From NCBI GenBank assembly GCA_035530375.1, contig DATKUY010000046.1, forward strand, positions 11,546-75,545: 64,000 nucleotides of DNA, in the 5' to 3' direction. Below the pieces are notes generated by a model. That model had not been told where the DNA came from, ran no database searches, and worked only from the letters and a program-made list of their open reading frames with translations. This document shows, one piece after another, positions 26,815-35,526 of the stretch. Both the position numbers and the translations under genes were made by a program. Position 1 is the stretch's first letter, and every line of letters starts with the position of its first letter. The DNA comes from Sulfuricella sp035530375 (GTDB lineage: Bacteria; Pseudomonadota; Gammaproteobacteria; Burkholderiales; Sulfuricellaceae).

Positions 26815-27249
26815 TCACTCCAGAATTTCGATCACTTTGACTTCAAAACGCAGCGGGTAATCGCACAGCGGGTGGTTGAAATCCACCAGCGCATCCTCTT
26901 CCGTCTTGTCGAGTATCAGCCCCATCACGCCATCGCCGCTGGGCAGGTTGAATTCGATCAGGCTGTCGATCTCGACCGGGATGTCGTCCGGGAACATGTC
27001 CAGTTCGATCCGCTGCACCAGTTCCGGGTCGCTCAGGCCGAACGCCTGCTCGGGTTCGAGATTGAATGTACGTTCATCGCCCTCCTCCAGTCCGTACAAG
27101 CATTTTTCCAGATTTTCTGCAATTTCCCCCGCGCCCAGTTCAAGGGCGACCGGCTCGTCATCATGAGTGTCAAGAATGACATCACCGTCCGGGATGGAAA
27201 TGCGGTAATGCACAATAATTTTGTCGCCTGCGGCGGTTTGCCTGCCCAT
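26815..27249 (-). CDS. fkpB: FKBP-type peptidyl-prolyl isomerase (FkpB/SlpA)
   Basis: 144 aa SlyD-like FKBP without a histidine-rich tail. FKBP half-motifs DKIIVHYRISIPDG, the chaperone insert-in-flap (NLEPEQAFGLSDPELVQRI) and C-terminal VDFNHPLCDYPLRFEVKVIEI are present. The protein catalyses proline isomerisation and assists folding in the cytoplasm. AGGAGA precedes the ATG. It lies in the lspA-fkpB-ispH series found in E. coli and most Betaproteobacteria. Confidence 0.93.
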   Translation of the reverse strand: MGRQTAAGDKIIVHYRISIPDGDVILDTHDDEPVALELGAGEIAENLEKCLYGLEEGDERTFNLEPEQAFGLSDPELVQRIELDMFPDDIPVEIDSLIEFNLPSGDGVMGLILDKTEEDALVDFNHPLCDYPLRFEVKVIEILE

Positions 27250-27323
27250 ATCATTCTCCTGTCTGCTCTATATTTTCGCTCTCCCCGCCAGAAGAAGAGC
27301 ATGAGGAAAGCTTTCGCCTGAAT

Positions 27324-27791
27324 CTATCTCACTGGTTTCTTCAGGCTATCCCAGACCAGCAACCCGGCTCCGGCGGTGATCGCCATGTCGGCGACGTTGA
27401 ATGCCGGCCAATGCCAGGCCTGCACATAAAAATCGAGAAAGTCGATCACATGGCCAAGCAGGATGCGGTCGATCAGGTTGCCGAGCGCGCCGCCCAGAAT
27501 CAGGACCAACGCCAGGCTGAACATCTTTTCCCCATAATGCTTGCGCAGCAGATGGACGATCACTGCCGCCGCAACCAGTGCAATCAGGCTGAAAAAGCCG
27601 CGTTGCCATCCGCCCGCTCCGGCGAGAAAGCTGAATGCCGCGCCGGCATTATGCGCCAGCACCAGGTTGAAATACGGCGTCACCGGGATGACATCCATCA
27701 ACCCCAGCGATTGCGACACCCACTGCTTGGTGATCTGGTCGAGTGCAATCACCACCACGCTGACCGTGAGCCAATGCCACCAGCTACGCAT
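27324..27791 (-). CDS. lspA: Lipoprotein signal peptidase II
   Basis: Inner-membrane aspartyl protease that cuts prolipoproteins before the lipidated cysteine. 155 aa with four membrane helices. The catalytic aspartates are D117 (GHVIDFLDFY) and D135 (FNVADMAI), and NLIDR is conserved. ATG 27791 lies within the last codons of ileS (overlap of eight bases), so it is coupled to ileS. The lipoproteins of the efflux system at 44-47 kb would be its substrates. Confidence 0.96.
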   Translation of the reverse strand: MRSWWHWLTVSVVVIALDQITKQWVSQSLGLMDVIPVTPYFNLVLAHNAGAAFSFLAGAGGWQRGFFSLIALVAAAVIVHLLRKHYGEKMFSLALVLILGGALGNLIDRILLGHVIDFLDFYVQAWHWPAFNVADMAITAGAGLLVWDSLKKPVR

Positions 27792-30669
27792 ATTGGCGCG
27801 CCTCGCCTTCGCCATACAGATTGGACACGCAACGTCCGCACAGGGCCGGATGAGCGGCATCCACGCCGACATCCTCGCGGTAGTGCCAGCAGCGCTCGCA
27901 CTTCTGCTGCGGGCTGGGGCTTACCCGGATGCTCACCCCGGATTCGCCCGTCACCGCGTCGGGGTGGCTGCCCTGATGCAGGCGCGCCTGCGAGGTAATG
28001 AACACAAAACGCAGGTCATCGCCGAAAGAATCGAGCAAATCGAAAATTTCACCAATAGCGTAAAGGTCCACCTCGGCCGCCAGCGACGAACCGATCTGCC
28101 CGACCGCGCGCACTTCCTCCAGCCGTTTCTGCACATCGGCACGCACGCAGCGCAACTGCACCCAGCGCTGCTTGAGCGCGTCCTCTGCCGGCTGGGCCGC
28201 AAGCACATCGTTCCAGGTGTGCAGGAACATGCTGTCGCTTGCGCCCTCCGGGGCATCGGCACTGCCGGCCAGCACCTGCCACACCTCCTCGGCGGTAAAG
28301 GAGAGCACCGGCGCCATCAGTCGCACCAGGCTGTGGGTGATGTGGTGCAGCGCATTTTGCGCTGAACGACGGACACGGGAATCGGCTCCGGCGGTATACA
28401 AGCGGTCTTTCAGGATATCCAGGTAAAAACCGCCCAGATCCTCGGAACAGAAGGCTTGCAGCTTCTGGATGACATAATGAAACTCGTATGCCTCGTAATG
28501 CGCCTTGCATTCGTTCTCGAAATCCCGCGCCATGGCCAGCGCGTAACGGTCGATCTCCAGCCATTCGCCCACGGGCAGGGCATGTTGAGCCGGGTCGAAG
28601 TCGGCGATGTTCGCCAGCAGGAAGCGCAGCGTATTGCGGATGCGGCGGTAGCTTTCCGTCACCCGCTTGAGTATCTCGTCGGAGATGGTCAGTTCGCCGG
28701 AATAGTCGGTGGACGCCACCCACAGGCGCAGGATGTCGGCCCCGAGGGTGTCCACCACCTTCTGCGGCGCGATTACATTGCCCTTGGATTTGCTCATCTT
28801 GTGGCCGTTGCCGTCGACCACGAAGCCGTGGGTGAGCAACGCCTTGTAAGGCGCGCGGCCATCGGTGGCGCAACTGGTCAGCAGCGAAGACTGGAACCAG
28901 CCGCGATGCTGGTCGGAGCCCTCCAGATACAAGTCCGCCGGGTAGGCCAGATAGTCGCGCTGTTTCAGCACGCAGGCATGGGTCGAGCCGGAATCGAACC
29001 AGACATCGAGGGTATCGCTCACCTTCTTGTAAATCGCCGCCTCAGCGCCGAGCAATTCCGCCGCGTCCAGGCCGAACCAGGCTTCGATGCCCTGCTTTTC
29101 CACGCGCAGCGCCACCTGCTCCAGAAGTTCCGAGGTGCGCGGGTGCAGTTCGCCGCTTTCCTTGTGGACGAACAGCGGCATCGGCACGCCCCAGTTGCGC
29201 TGGCGCGACACGCACCAGTCGGGGCGGTTGCGGATCATCGCTTCGAGACGTGCCCGACCCCAGGCGGGGAAGAATGCGGTGTTCTCCACCGCCTTGAGCG
29301 CGGCCGCACGCAAGCTGCTATGCGAGCCGGAAGCTTCCATGCCGATGAACCACTGATGGGTGGCGCGAAAAATGATCGGCGTCTTGTGCCGCCAGCAGTG
29401 CGGGTAGCTGTGCTTGAGTTTTTCTTCGAGCAGCAGCGCGCCGTTCTGCGTCATCGTCTCGACCACCGTCTTGTTCGCCGCCCAGATCGACTGGCCGCCG
29501 ACCAGCGGCACGCTGGCGTAAAACTTGCCGTCGTCGCCCACCGGGCACTCTACCGGCAGATCGTATTTCAAGCCGACGGCATAGTCTTCCAGGCCGTGCG
29601 CCGGGGCGGTGTGAACCAGTCCGGTGCCGGCATCGAGCGTGACATGGTCGCCGCAGATCACCGGCACGGTGCGGTCGTAGAACGGATGTTGCAATTGCAG
29701 ATGCTCCAGCGCCGAGCCCTTTACCGTCGCCACCACTTCCACCGCATCGAAGCCGTAGCGCGTGATGCAGGCTTCCGCCAGGTCGCGCGCCAGGATCAGG
29801 ATGCCTTTCGGCGTCTGGATCAGGTCATAGGTAAAATCGGGATGGACGCATACCGCCTGGTTGGCGGGCAGGGTCCACGGCGTGGTGGTCCAGATCACCG
29901 CATACACCGGCTGGCTGGAATAAAACTCGCGGAGCGAGACCCCGTCCCTCTCTCCCGCCGGGAGAGAGTTAGGAGAGAGGGTAGCAGGTTCCTTCATGCC
30001 GAGCGCGCCGGCCAGCGCGGCGACGTCCTTCACCGCGAAGGCAACATCGATCGCCGGCGAGGCCTTGTCCTCATATTCCACCTCGGCCTCGGCCAGTGCC
30101 GAGCCGCAGTCGACGCACCAGTGCACCGGCTTCTGTCCCTGCTGGAGGTAGCCGTTGGCGTGGATGCGGCCGAGGGTGCGCATGATGTCGGCCTCGAACC
30201 GGAAATCCATGGTGAGGTAGGGATTGTCCCACTCGCCCAGCACGCCGAGGCGAATGAAATCGGCCTTCTGCCGCTCGATCTGGGTCTTGGCATAATCGCG
30301 GCACAGCTCGCGGAATTGCGCCGCAGGAATCGACTTGCCATGCTGTTTTTCCACTTGCAACTCGATCGGCAAACCATGGCAATCCCAGCCCGGCACGTAG
30401 GGCGCATCGAAACCCGACAGCGTCTTGCTCTTGACGATGATGTCCTTGAGCACCTTGTTGACCGCGTGGCCGATGTGGATGTCGCCGTTGGCGTAGGGCG
30501 GGCCGTCGTGCAGGATAAATTTGGGCCGGCCTTTGCAAGCCTCCCGTATTTTCTGGTAGCGCTTCTGCTCCTGCCATGACTTGAGCCAGGCCGGCTCGCG
30601 TTTGGCAAGATCGCCGCGCATCGGAAATGGGGTGTCGGGCAGGTTCAGGGTGTCTTTGTAATCAGCCAT
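27784..30669 (-). CDS. ileS: Isoleucyl-tRNA synthetase, with an in-frame repeat insertion
   Basis: Class I synthetase that charges tRNA-Ile and edits valine. 961 aa, slightly longer than the usual 930-945. HIGH motif at 65-68 (GDIHIGH), KMSKS near residue 624 (GHKMSKSKGNV), editing domain signature WTTTPWTLPANQAV near 258-271, and a C-terminal zinc finger CERCWHYR...CGRC. Residues about 230-241 (TLSPNSLPAGERDG) are encoded by a palindromic GAGAGAG repeat that lies just before the editing domain and keeps the frame. The operon order is murJ, ribF, ileS, lspA, fkpB, ispH. Confidence 0.97.
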   Translation of the reverse strand: MADYKDTLNLPDTPFPMRGDLAKREPAWLKSWQEQKRYQKIREACKGRPKFILHDGPPYANGDIHIGHAVNKVLKDIIVKSKTLSGFDAPYVPGWDCHGLPIELQVEKQHGKSIPAAQFRELCRDYAKTQIERQKADFIRLGVLGEWDNPYLTMDFRFEADIMRTLGRIHANGYLQQGQKPVHWCVDCGSALAEAEVEYEDKASPAIDVAFAVKDVAALAGALGMKEPATLSPNSLPAGERDGVSLREFYSSQPVYAVIWTTTPWTLPANQAVCVHPDFTYDLIQTPKGILILARDLAEACITRYGFDAVEVVATVKGSALEHLQLQHPFYDRTVPVICGDHVTLDAGTGLVHTAPAHGLEDYAVGLKYDLPVECPVGDDGKFYASVPLVGGQSIWAANKTVVETMTQNGALLLEEKLKHSYPHCWRHKTPIIFRATHQWFIGMEASGSHSSLRAAALKAVENTAFFPAWGRARLEAMIRNRPDWCVSRQRNWGVPMPLFVHKESGELHPRTSELLEQVALRVEKQGIEAWFGLDAAELLGAEAAIYKKVSDTLDVWFDSGSTHACVLKQRDYLAYPADLYLEGSDQHRGWFQSSLLTSCATDGRAPYKALLTHGFVVDGNGHKMSKSKGNVIAPQKVVDTLGADILRLWVASTDYSGELTISDEILKRVTESYRRIRNTLRFLLANIADFDPAQHALPVGEWLEIDRYALAMARDFENECKAHYEAYEFHYVIQKLQAFCSEDLGGFYLDILKDRLYTAGADSRVRRSAQNALHHITHSLVRLMAPVLSFTAEEVWQVLAGSADAPEGASDSMFLHTWNDVLAAQPAEDALKQRWVQLRCVRADVQKRLEEVRAVGQIGSSLAAEVDLYAIGEIFDLLDSFGDDLRFVFITSQARLHQGSHPDAVTGESGVSIRVSPSPQQKCERCWHYREDVGVDAAHPALCGRCVSNLYGEGEARQYA
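29946..29981. repeat. Palindromic repeat inserted in-frame in ileS
   Basis: A perfect palindrome with 10-bp arms, CTCTCTCCCG (29948-29957) and CGGGAGAGAG (29959-29968), is followed by GGAGAGAGGG. The outer ends CCCTCTCTCC and GGAGAGAGGG are themselves an inverted pair. The segment of 36 bp equals 12 codons and reads LSPNSLPAGER in the ileS frame. Confidence 0.8.
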
Positions 30670-30681
30670 TTAATAACCTCT

Positions 30682-30757
30682 CACCGCAAAGGACGCGAAG
30701 GGCGCAAGGGAAAAAAAGCATTATCCTTTGCGTACCTTTGCGTCCTTAGCGGTTAAT
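30682..30757. repeat. Dispersed inverted repeat, 9-bp-period family, copy 2
   Basis: The left arm ACCGCAAAGGACGCGAAGGG (30683-30702) faces the right arm CTTTGCGTCCTTAGCGGTT (30737-30754) over a short spacer. It fills the gap between ribF and ileS, and its right arm supplies the last codons and stop (AAC CGC TAA) of ribF. Confidence 0.8.
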
Positions 30758-31672
30758 AAAGAATTTCTTTGCGTTTTCCACATCCGCCGCGATCTGCCCC
30801 GTCAACGCTTCCAGATTGGGGAATTTCATTTCGTCGCGCAGCTTGAGCAGAAAATCCACATGCAGATGCTTGTTGTAGATATCGCCGTCGAAATCGAACA
30901 GGAACACTTCCAGCGTCGCCTTACCCTTGTCGTTAATGGTCGGGCGCACACCAAGGCTGGCTGCGCCTTGCAGCGGCTTATCGCCGAGACCGTAAACCTC
31001 GACCGCGAAAATACCCGACAGCGGCGGCTTGTTATGCTTCATCTGGATGTTGGCAGTGGGATAGCCGATCTTGCGCCCGAGGCTTTCGCCATGTACTACT
31101 TTGCCGCTGATGCTGTAGTGGCGGCCGAGGTAGCGCTCGGCGAGAGCGAGCTCGCTATTCGCCAGCGCCTCGCGCACGATGGTGCTGGACACGCGCCGAT
31201 CTTCGACGGCAACGCTGTGCATCGCCTCGACCTCGAAGCCGTGGCTTTTTCCCGCCTGCTGCAGCATGGCGAAATCCCCCGCACGTTTCGCACCGAAGCG
31301 GAAATCGTCCCCCACCAGCACCCAGCGGGCCTGTAAGCCATAGTGCAGAATCCGCTCGACGAAATCTTCCGGGCTGATGTGGGCGAAGCGCTGGTTGAAG
31401 CGCAGGATGAACACCCGCTCCACGCCGAATTTCTCGAACAGCTCCAGTTTTTCGCGCAGGCTGGAAAGGCGCGCAGGCGCCTGATCCGGAGTGAAAAATT
31501 CGCGCGGATGCGGCTCGAAGGTCATGACGCAGGGCGCAAGCCCGCGCTCGCGCGCAGCCGCAGTCAGGCGCTTCAGCATCGCCTGATGGCCGAGGTGCAC
31601 GCCATCGAAATTGCCGATGGTGAGCGCGATCGGAGAAAGTGGCTGGGCGGGCGTTCCGCGGTAAATCAACAT
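30746..31672 (-). CDS. ribF: Bifunctional riboflavin kinase/FAD synthetase
   Basis: Makes FMN and FAD from riboflavin. 308 aa from ATG 31672; a TTG seven codons upstream is unlikely. The N-terminal adenylyltransferase domain has ALTIGNFDGVHLGHQAML (nucleotidyltransferase HxGH-type motif), and the C-terminal kinase domain has GRKIGYPTANIQMKHN and SLGVRPTIND. The stop codon and last Asn-Arg codons lie inside a dispersed repeat, so the C-terminus may have been reset by the repeat. The position between murJ and ileS is standard. Confidence 0.96.
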   Translation of the reverse strand: MLIYRGTPAQPLSPIALTIGNFDGVHLGHQAMLKRLTAAARERGLAPCVMTFEPHPREFFTPDQAPARLSSLREKLELFEKFGVERVFILRFNQRFAHISPEDFVERILHYGLQARWVLVGDDFRFGAKRAGDFAMLQQAGKSHGFEVEAMHSVAVEDRRVSSTIVREALANSELALAERYLGRHYSISGKVVHGESLGRKIGYPTANIQMKHNKPPLSGIFAVEVYGLGDKPLQGAASLGVRPTINDKGKATLEVFLFDFDGDIYNKHLHVDFLLKLRDEMKFPNLEALTGQIAADVENAKKFFINR

Positions 31673-31714
31673 AGCCGGATGTAAAAAATCCAAATTATCC
31701 TAGAAAAAGCGGCT

Positions 31715-31849
31715 CATCCACAGATGAACACGGATACACACGGATTATCAACGGGTTGCATCAAGTACATGACCGCCCGCCGGGTAGCCAATGGCTTATG
31801 CTCAACCATATGTTTTATCTGTGTTAATCCGTGTCCATCCGTGGATAAA
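31715..31849. repeat. Dispersed inverted repeat, 10-bp-period family, copy 2
   Basis: Left arm 31715-31747 (AACACGGATACACACGGATT) and right arm 31815-31849 (GTTAATCCGTGTCCATCCGT) are inverted relative to each other across about 67 bp, in the murJ-ribF gap. Units recur every 10 bp. Confidence 0.8.
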
Positions 31850-31875
31850 AGCGAATTTGGGATTATAACAGCATT

Positions 31876-33414
31876 CTACTTTTTGCCGTGACGGATGAAA
31901 TCCTTCAGCCTCACGCCGAACAGCGCCAGGGCGGCGAAATACGCTCCCGCCCCGGCGGCGACGCACCAGCCCAGATGGATAACGCGGGAAACGATGCCGC
32001 CCTTGAGCCAGGTTTCTTGCGCGCCCATGGCGAACCACAGCACCACTCCCATCGTCGCCATGGCAATGGCCACTTGCAGGAAAAACTTCAGCCAGCCCGG
32101 TTGCGGCTGGTAAATCCCATGCTTGCGCAGATGATAGAACAGCAGGCTGGCATTGACGCACGCACCCAGCCCGATGGAGAGCGCCAGCCCGGCGTGCTTG
32201 AGATGCCAAATGAAGACCAGGTTCATCAGTTGCGTCATCAACAGGGTGAAAAGCGCGATCTTGACCGGTGTTCGGATGTTCTGCCGGGCATAGAAACCCG
32301 GTGCCAGCACCTTCACCATGATCAGGCCGAGCAGGCCGAGGCTATAGGCCAGCAGCGCCTCGCGCGTCATCCACAGGTCATTGAGGGTGAACTGGCCATA
32401 ATAAAACAACGTGGAAATCAGCGGCAAAGCCAGAAGCGCCAGCGCCAGCGCGGCGGGCAGCGCCAGCAGCAAGGTCAGGCGCAGCCCCCAGTCGAGCAGC
32501 CGGGAATATTCATCGGTGGACTCGTCCGCATAATGCCGGGCGAGGCTGGGTAGCAGAATGGTGCCCAGCGCCACACCGAGTATGCCGGTGGGAAATTCCA
32601 TCAGGCGGTCGGCGTAATACAGCCAGGAAACGCTGCCGGTGATGAGAAACGAAGCAAAGATGGTGTTGATCAGCAGGCTGATCTGGCTGATCGACACGCC
32701 GAAAACCGCCGGCCCCATCTGTTTCAGAATGCGCCACACCCCCTCATCCTGCAGATTCAGGCGGAAGCGCGGCAGCAAGCCGACTTTGGCGAGGTAGGGA
32801 AGCTGAAAGCCGAGCTGGAGCAGCCCGCCAAGCAGCACCGCCACCCCCAGCGCCAGCACCGGCGGGTTGAAATACGGCGCCAGCCACAGCGCACAACCGA
32901 TGAAGGACAGATTGAGCAGCACCGGGGTGAAAGCCGGTATCGAAAATTTGCTGTAGGTGTTGAGAATGCCGCCGGCAAGCGACACCAGCGAGATAAAGAA
33001 AATATAGGGGAAGGTCAGGCGCAGCAGTTGCACCGTCAGGTCGAACTTGCTCGGTACCGCCGAAAAACCGGGGGCGCTGACATAAATCAGCAGCGGCGCG
33101 GCAAGCACGCCGATCACGGTAACGACCAGCAAGATCAGGGCCATCAGGGTTGCGACATGATCCACCAGGTCGCGTGTCGCATCATGGCCGAGCCGGGTCT
33201 TGTATTCCGCCAGAATCGGCACGAACGCCTGGGAAAACGCCCCTTCCGCGAACAGCCTGCGCAGCAGATTGGGAATCTTGAAAGCGACGAAGAAGGCATC
33301 GGAATAAAGTCCCGCGCCGAACACCCGTGCGATGATGGTATCGCGCAGGAAACCCAGAATCCGCGAGATCAGGGTCATGCTGCCGACAGCGGCCAGGGCC
33401 TTCAATAAATTCAT
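31876..33414 (-). CDS. murJ: Lipid II flippase MurJ
   Basis: Moves lipid-linked peptidoglycan precursor across the inner membrane. 512 aa with about 14 hydrophobic helices (MOP superfamily). The N-terminus MNLLKALAAVGSMTLISRILGFLRD and the motif FFVAFKIPNLLRRLFAEGAFSQAF are diagnostic. ATG 33414 is used although the frame is open for 22 codons upstream. It starts the murJ-ribF-ileS-lspA-fkpB-ispH series, interrupted by repeat elements. Confidence 0.96.
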   Translation of the reverse strand: MNLLKALAAVGSMTLISRILGFLRDTIIARVFGAGLYSDAFFVAFKIPNLLRRLFAEGAFSQAFVPILAEYKTRLGHDATRDLVDHVATLMALILLVVTVIGVLAAPLLIYVSAPGFSAVPSKFDLTVQLLRLTFPYIFFISLVSLAGGILNTYSKFSIPAFTPVLLNLSFIGCALWLAPYFNPPVLALGVAVLLGGLLQLGFQLPYLAKVGLLPRFRLNLQDEGVWRILKQMGPAVFGVSISQISLLINTIFASFLITGSVSWLYYADRLMEFPTGILGVALGTILLPSLARHYADESTDEYSRLLDWGLRLTLLLALPAALALALLALPLISTLFYYGQFTLNDLWMTREALLAYSLGLLGLIMVKVLAPGFYARQNIRTPVKIALFTLLMTQLMNLVFIWHLKHAGLALSIGLGACVNASLLFYHLRKHGIYQPQPGWLKFFLQVAIAMATMGVVLWFAMGAQETWLKGGIVSRVIHLGWCVAAGAGAYFAALALFGVRLKDFIRHGKK

Positions 33415-33588
33415 GGGTGGGATGGAAAGCTCAAATACGGCTATGTTATAGGGTTTGCGAAAGGCTTTCCAGACAAGCAAATTGGTCTATATTGTTAACT
33501 GACTTGCCACTGTTGATGAATAACGCTAGAATTAAACAAAGTCTAAATTGACGACTTGTTATAAACCAAAAAAGAATGGAGTAAAGAA

Positions 33589-34176
33589 ATGGAACACAAA
33601 CTGCCCGACCTGCCTTATGCCATGGACGCCCTGCAACCCCACATGTCCAGGGAAACCTTCGAATACCACTATGGCAAACACCATCAGGCTTATGTCACCA
33701 ACCTGAACAACCTGATCAAGGGTACCGAATACGAAAATCTCAGCCTGGAAGCCATCGTCAAAAAAGCCCCGGCTGGTGGCATCTACAACAATGCGGCTCA
33801 AGTCTCGAACCACACCTTCTTCTGGAACTGCATGAAGCCGAACGGCGGCGGCGAACCCTCCGGCGCCCTGGCTGACGCCATCAAGGCGAAATGGGGTTCG
33901 TTCGACGAATTCAAGAAAGCCTTCCAGACCTCCGCCGTGGGCAACTTCGGCTCCGGCTGGACCTGGCTGGTGAAGAAAGCCGACGGCAGCGTCGACATCG
34001 TCAACATGGGCGCCGCCGGCACCCCGCTGACCACTGGCGACCACGCCCTGCTCTGCATCGACGTGTGGGAACACGCCTACTACATCGACTACCGCAACCT
34101 GCGTCCCAAGTTCGTCGAGACCTTCCTCAACAGCCTGGTGAACTGGGACTTCGTGGCCAAAAACTTCGCCGCCTGA
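33589..34176 (+). CDS. sodB: Iron superoxide dismutase
   Basis: Converts superoxide to oxygen and peroxide in the cytoplasm. 195 aa. Metal ligands are H27, H75, D158 and H162 (EYHYGKHHQAYV; SNHTFFWN; DVWEHAYYIDY). The sequence NNAAQVSNHTFFW points to the iron type. It lacks a signal peptide. It is divergent from murJ with a 174-bp gap. Three direct repeats and a strong terminator follow. Confidence 0.96.
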   Translation: MEHKLPDLPYAMDALQPHMSRETFEYHYGKHHQAYVTNLNNLIKGTEYENLSLEAIVKKAPAGGIYNNAAQVSNHTFFWNCMKPNGGGEPSGALADAIKAKWGSFDEFKKAFQTSAVGNFGSGWTWLVKKADGSVDIVNMGAAGTPLTTGDHALLCIDVWEHAYYIDYRNLRPKFVETFLNSLVNWDFVAKNFAA

Positions 34177-34193
34177 ACTTCGTGTTTATTGAT

Positions 34194-34264
34194 AATAAAG
34201 TTTTGAACACAACAATAAAGTTGTGAACATTTGAGGGTGTACCAAACAATAAAGGTTTGAACAC
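34194..34264. repeat. Triplicated AATAAAG-TTTGAACAC motif after sodB
   Basis: Three direct copies of a 17-bp motif: AATAAAGTTTTGAACAC (34194-34210), AATAAAGTTGTGAACAT (34214-34230) and AATAAAGGTTTGAACAC (34248-34264), spaced 20 and 34 bp apart. They lie between the sodB stop and its terminator, so they would be in the 3' UTR. Confidence 0.7.
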
Positions 34265-34276
34265 CTCGCCCTGACT

Positions 34277-34315
34277 AAAAAGCCCCTGCGCATTCTAAAG
34301 ACAGGGGCTTTTTTT
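34277..34315 (+). terminator. Rho-independent terminator of sodB (works in both directions)
   Basis: AAAAAGCCCCTG (34277-34288) pairs with CAGGGGCTTTTT (34302-34313) around a 13-base loop, with a T run to 34315 on the plus strand and a matching A run on the other side. Confidence 0.85.
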
Positions 34316-34425
34316 ATCCGTGGTTGCGCTGACGAATTTTACTAGATTTCAGCGCGCGATGTTCCCGGTTTCATCGGCGTGAAGTCTCAGATTATGCAAA
34401 TATGAGATTTCTAGTGGAGTAGGCG

Positions 34426-35526
34426 TCATAGCAAAAGCAGCGCCTCATTAACAAAAATTTCTTGTCTACCAATACCCTTTAGATCGACAAAAACCGGACC
34501 TGAGAAATTGGCCTTTGGCTCGTTAGAAAGGCTCTCAACAAATGCTTTGCTGGCTTTAATTGGTCCCAGCGGTATTTCCTGTCCATTACATTGGCCGGAT
34601 TTGGCCTGCTCTAATCTTGCCGCCAGGTTTACCTCCGAGCCAACAACTGTGTATTGAACACGCCCATGTGTCCCAAATTCTCCAGCAAACACGTTGCCGA
34701 CATGCAAGCCGATGCGGACGCAGGCATGATTGTGCCCCATAGGGATTTCATAAAGGCTGGAAATTATTTGCGATGCAGCTCGATATGCCTTGTCACAAGC
34801 TTCTTGCCGTCTTCCCGCAAACACCGGCCAATATGCCATCACACCGTCCCCGATAAATTTATCAATAAATCCGCCCTGTTCCAATATATGCTCGGACTGG
34901 ATTCCCAGGGTGCCCCTTAATAGGGTGGCCACATCTGCAGGATCTCTACCTTCGCTCCAAGAAGAAAAACCAACCAGGTCCGAGAAGAAAATAACTACCT
35001 CTTCATCAGAGCAGTTTGTGAAGGAATCTGGCACTAATTCTCTGCGGTTAAGAACGTCCGCACCAACATACTTCTTTAATAGCTCTGATTTATCTCTTCT
35101 GTCTCGAGAAAGGATTTCGATTTCATTATGGGCGGCTTCCACGCGACTGGAGTTGATTGACGCGATATTACGATAAATCAGATGACGTTCCGGATGTGTA
35201 TCTATATCTTCTGAGCGAATCCTGAGTAGCTTAGTAACATGACTTGAAGCCTTTAATGGGGCTATTCGCTTTTTAATTCTTCCGATCACACCTTTTTCAC
35301 CCATTAGCTGGTAGGGGTGAAACTCTGGCAACCGGAGTGGGTAATCGTCTATCTCAACACTCACCGTGCCTTCTATTACAATCCATAGTTCTTTTGCCTT
35401 GTCGCCACTTCTACATACATACTCGCCTGCCGCAAATTCCTGGATTTGAAACTCTAGAAGTTCCGGATTTTTCAATCCTTCAGTTAGCCCACTTTTCACC
35501 ATGGCTTCAACAATAGAACGAGTCAT
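34426..35526 (-). CDS. cNMP-binding domain + class III adenylate cyclase
   Basis: 366 aa from ATG 35526. The N-terminal half (about 20-125) has a cyclic-nucleotide-binding fold (FAAGEYVCRSGDKAKELWIVIEG, then VSVEIDDYPLRLPEF). After a linker helix, the C-terminal half is a class III cyclase: FFSDLVGFSSWSEG with the first metal Asp (about 180), KFIGDGVMAYW with the second (about 227), and YTVVGSEVNLAARLE carrying the Asn and Arg transition-state residues. Thr at the purine-recognition position is common in bacterial adenylate cyclases. There is no membrane segment. ATGA overlap with the upstream gene shows coupling. Base composition is AT-rich against neighbours. Confidence 0.85.
   Translation of the reverse strand: MTRSIVEAMVKSGLTEGLKNPELLEFQIQEFAAGEYVCRSGDKAKELWIVIEGTVSVEIDDYPLRLPEFHPYQLMGEKGVIGRIKKRIAPLKASSHVTKLLRIRSEDIDTHPERHLIYRNIASINSSRVEAAHNEIEILSRDRRDKSELLKKYVGADVLNRRELVPDSFTNCSDEEVVIFFSDLVGFSSWSEGRDPADVATLLRGTLGIQSEHILEQGGFIDKFIGDGVMAYWPVFAGRRQEACDKAYRAASQIISSLYEIPMGHNHACVRIGLHVGNVFAGEFGTHGRVQYTVVGSEVNLAARLEQAKSGQCNGQEIPLGPIKASKAFVESLSNEPKANFSGPVFVDLKGIGRQEIFVNEALLLL

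Noticed and set aside
28456..30579. Open frame of about 700 codons on the plus strand opposite ileS
   Set aside because: It is fully antisense to a clear IleS, has no recognisable domain, and is rich in Arg/His/Gln as expected for a mirror frame of a GC-rich gene.
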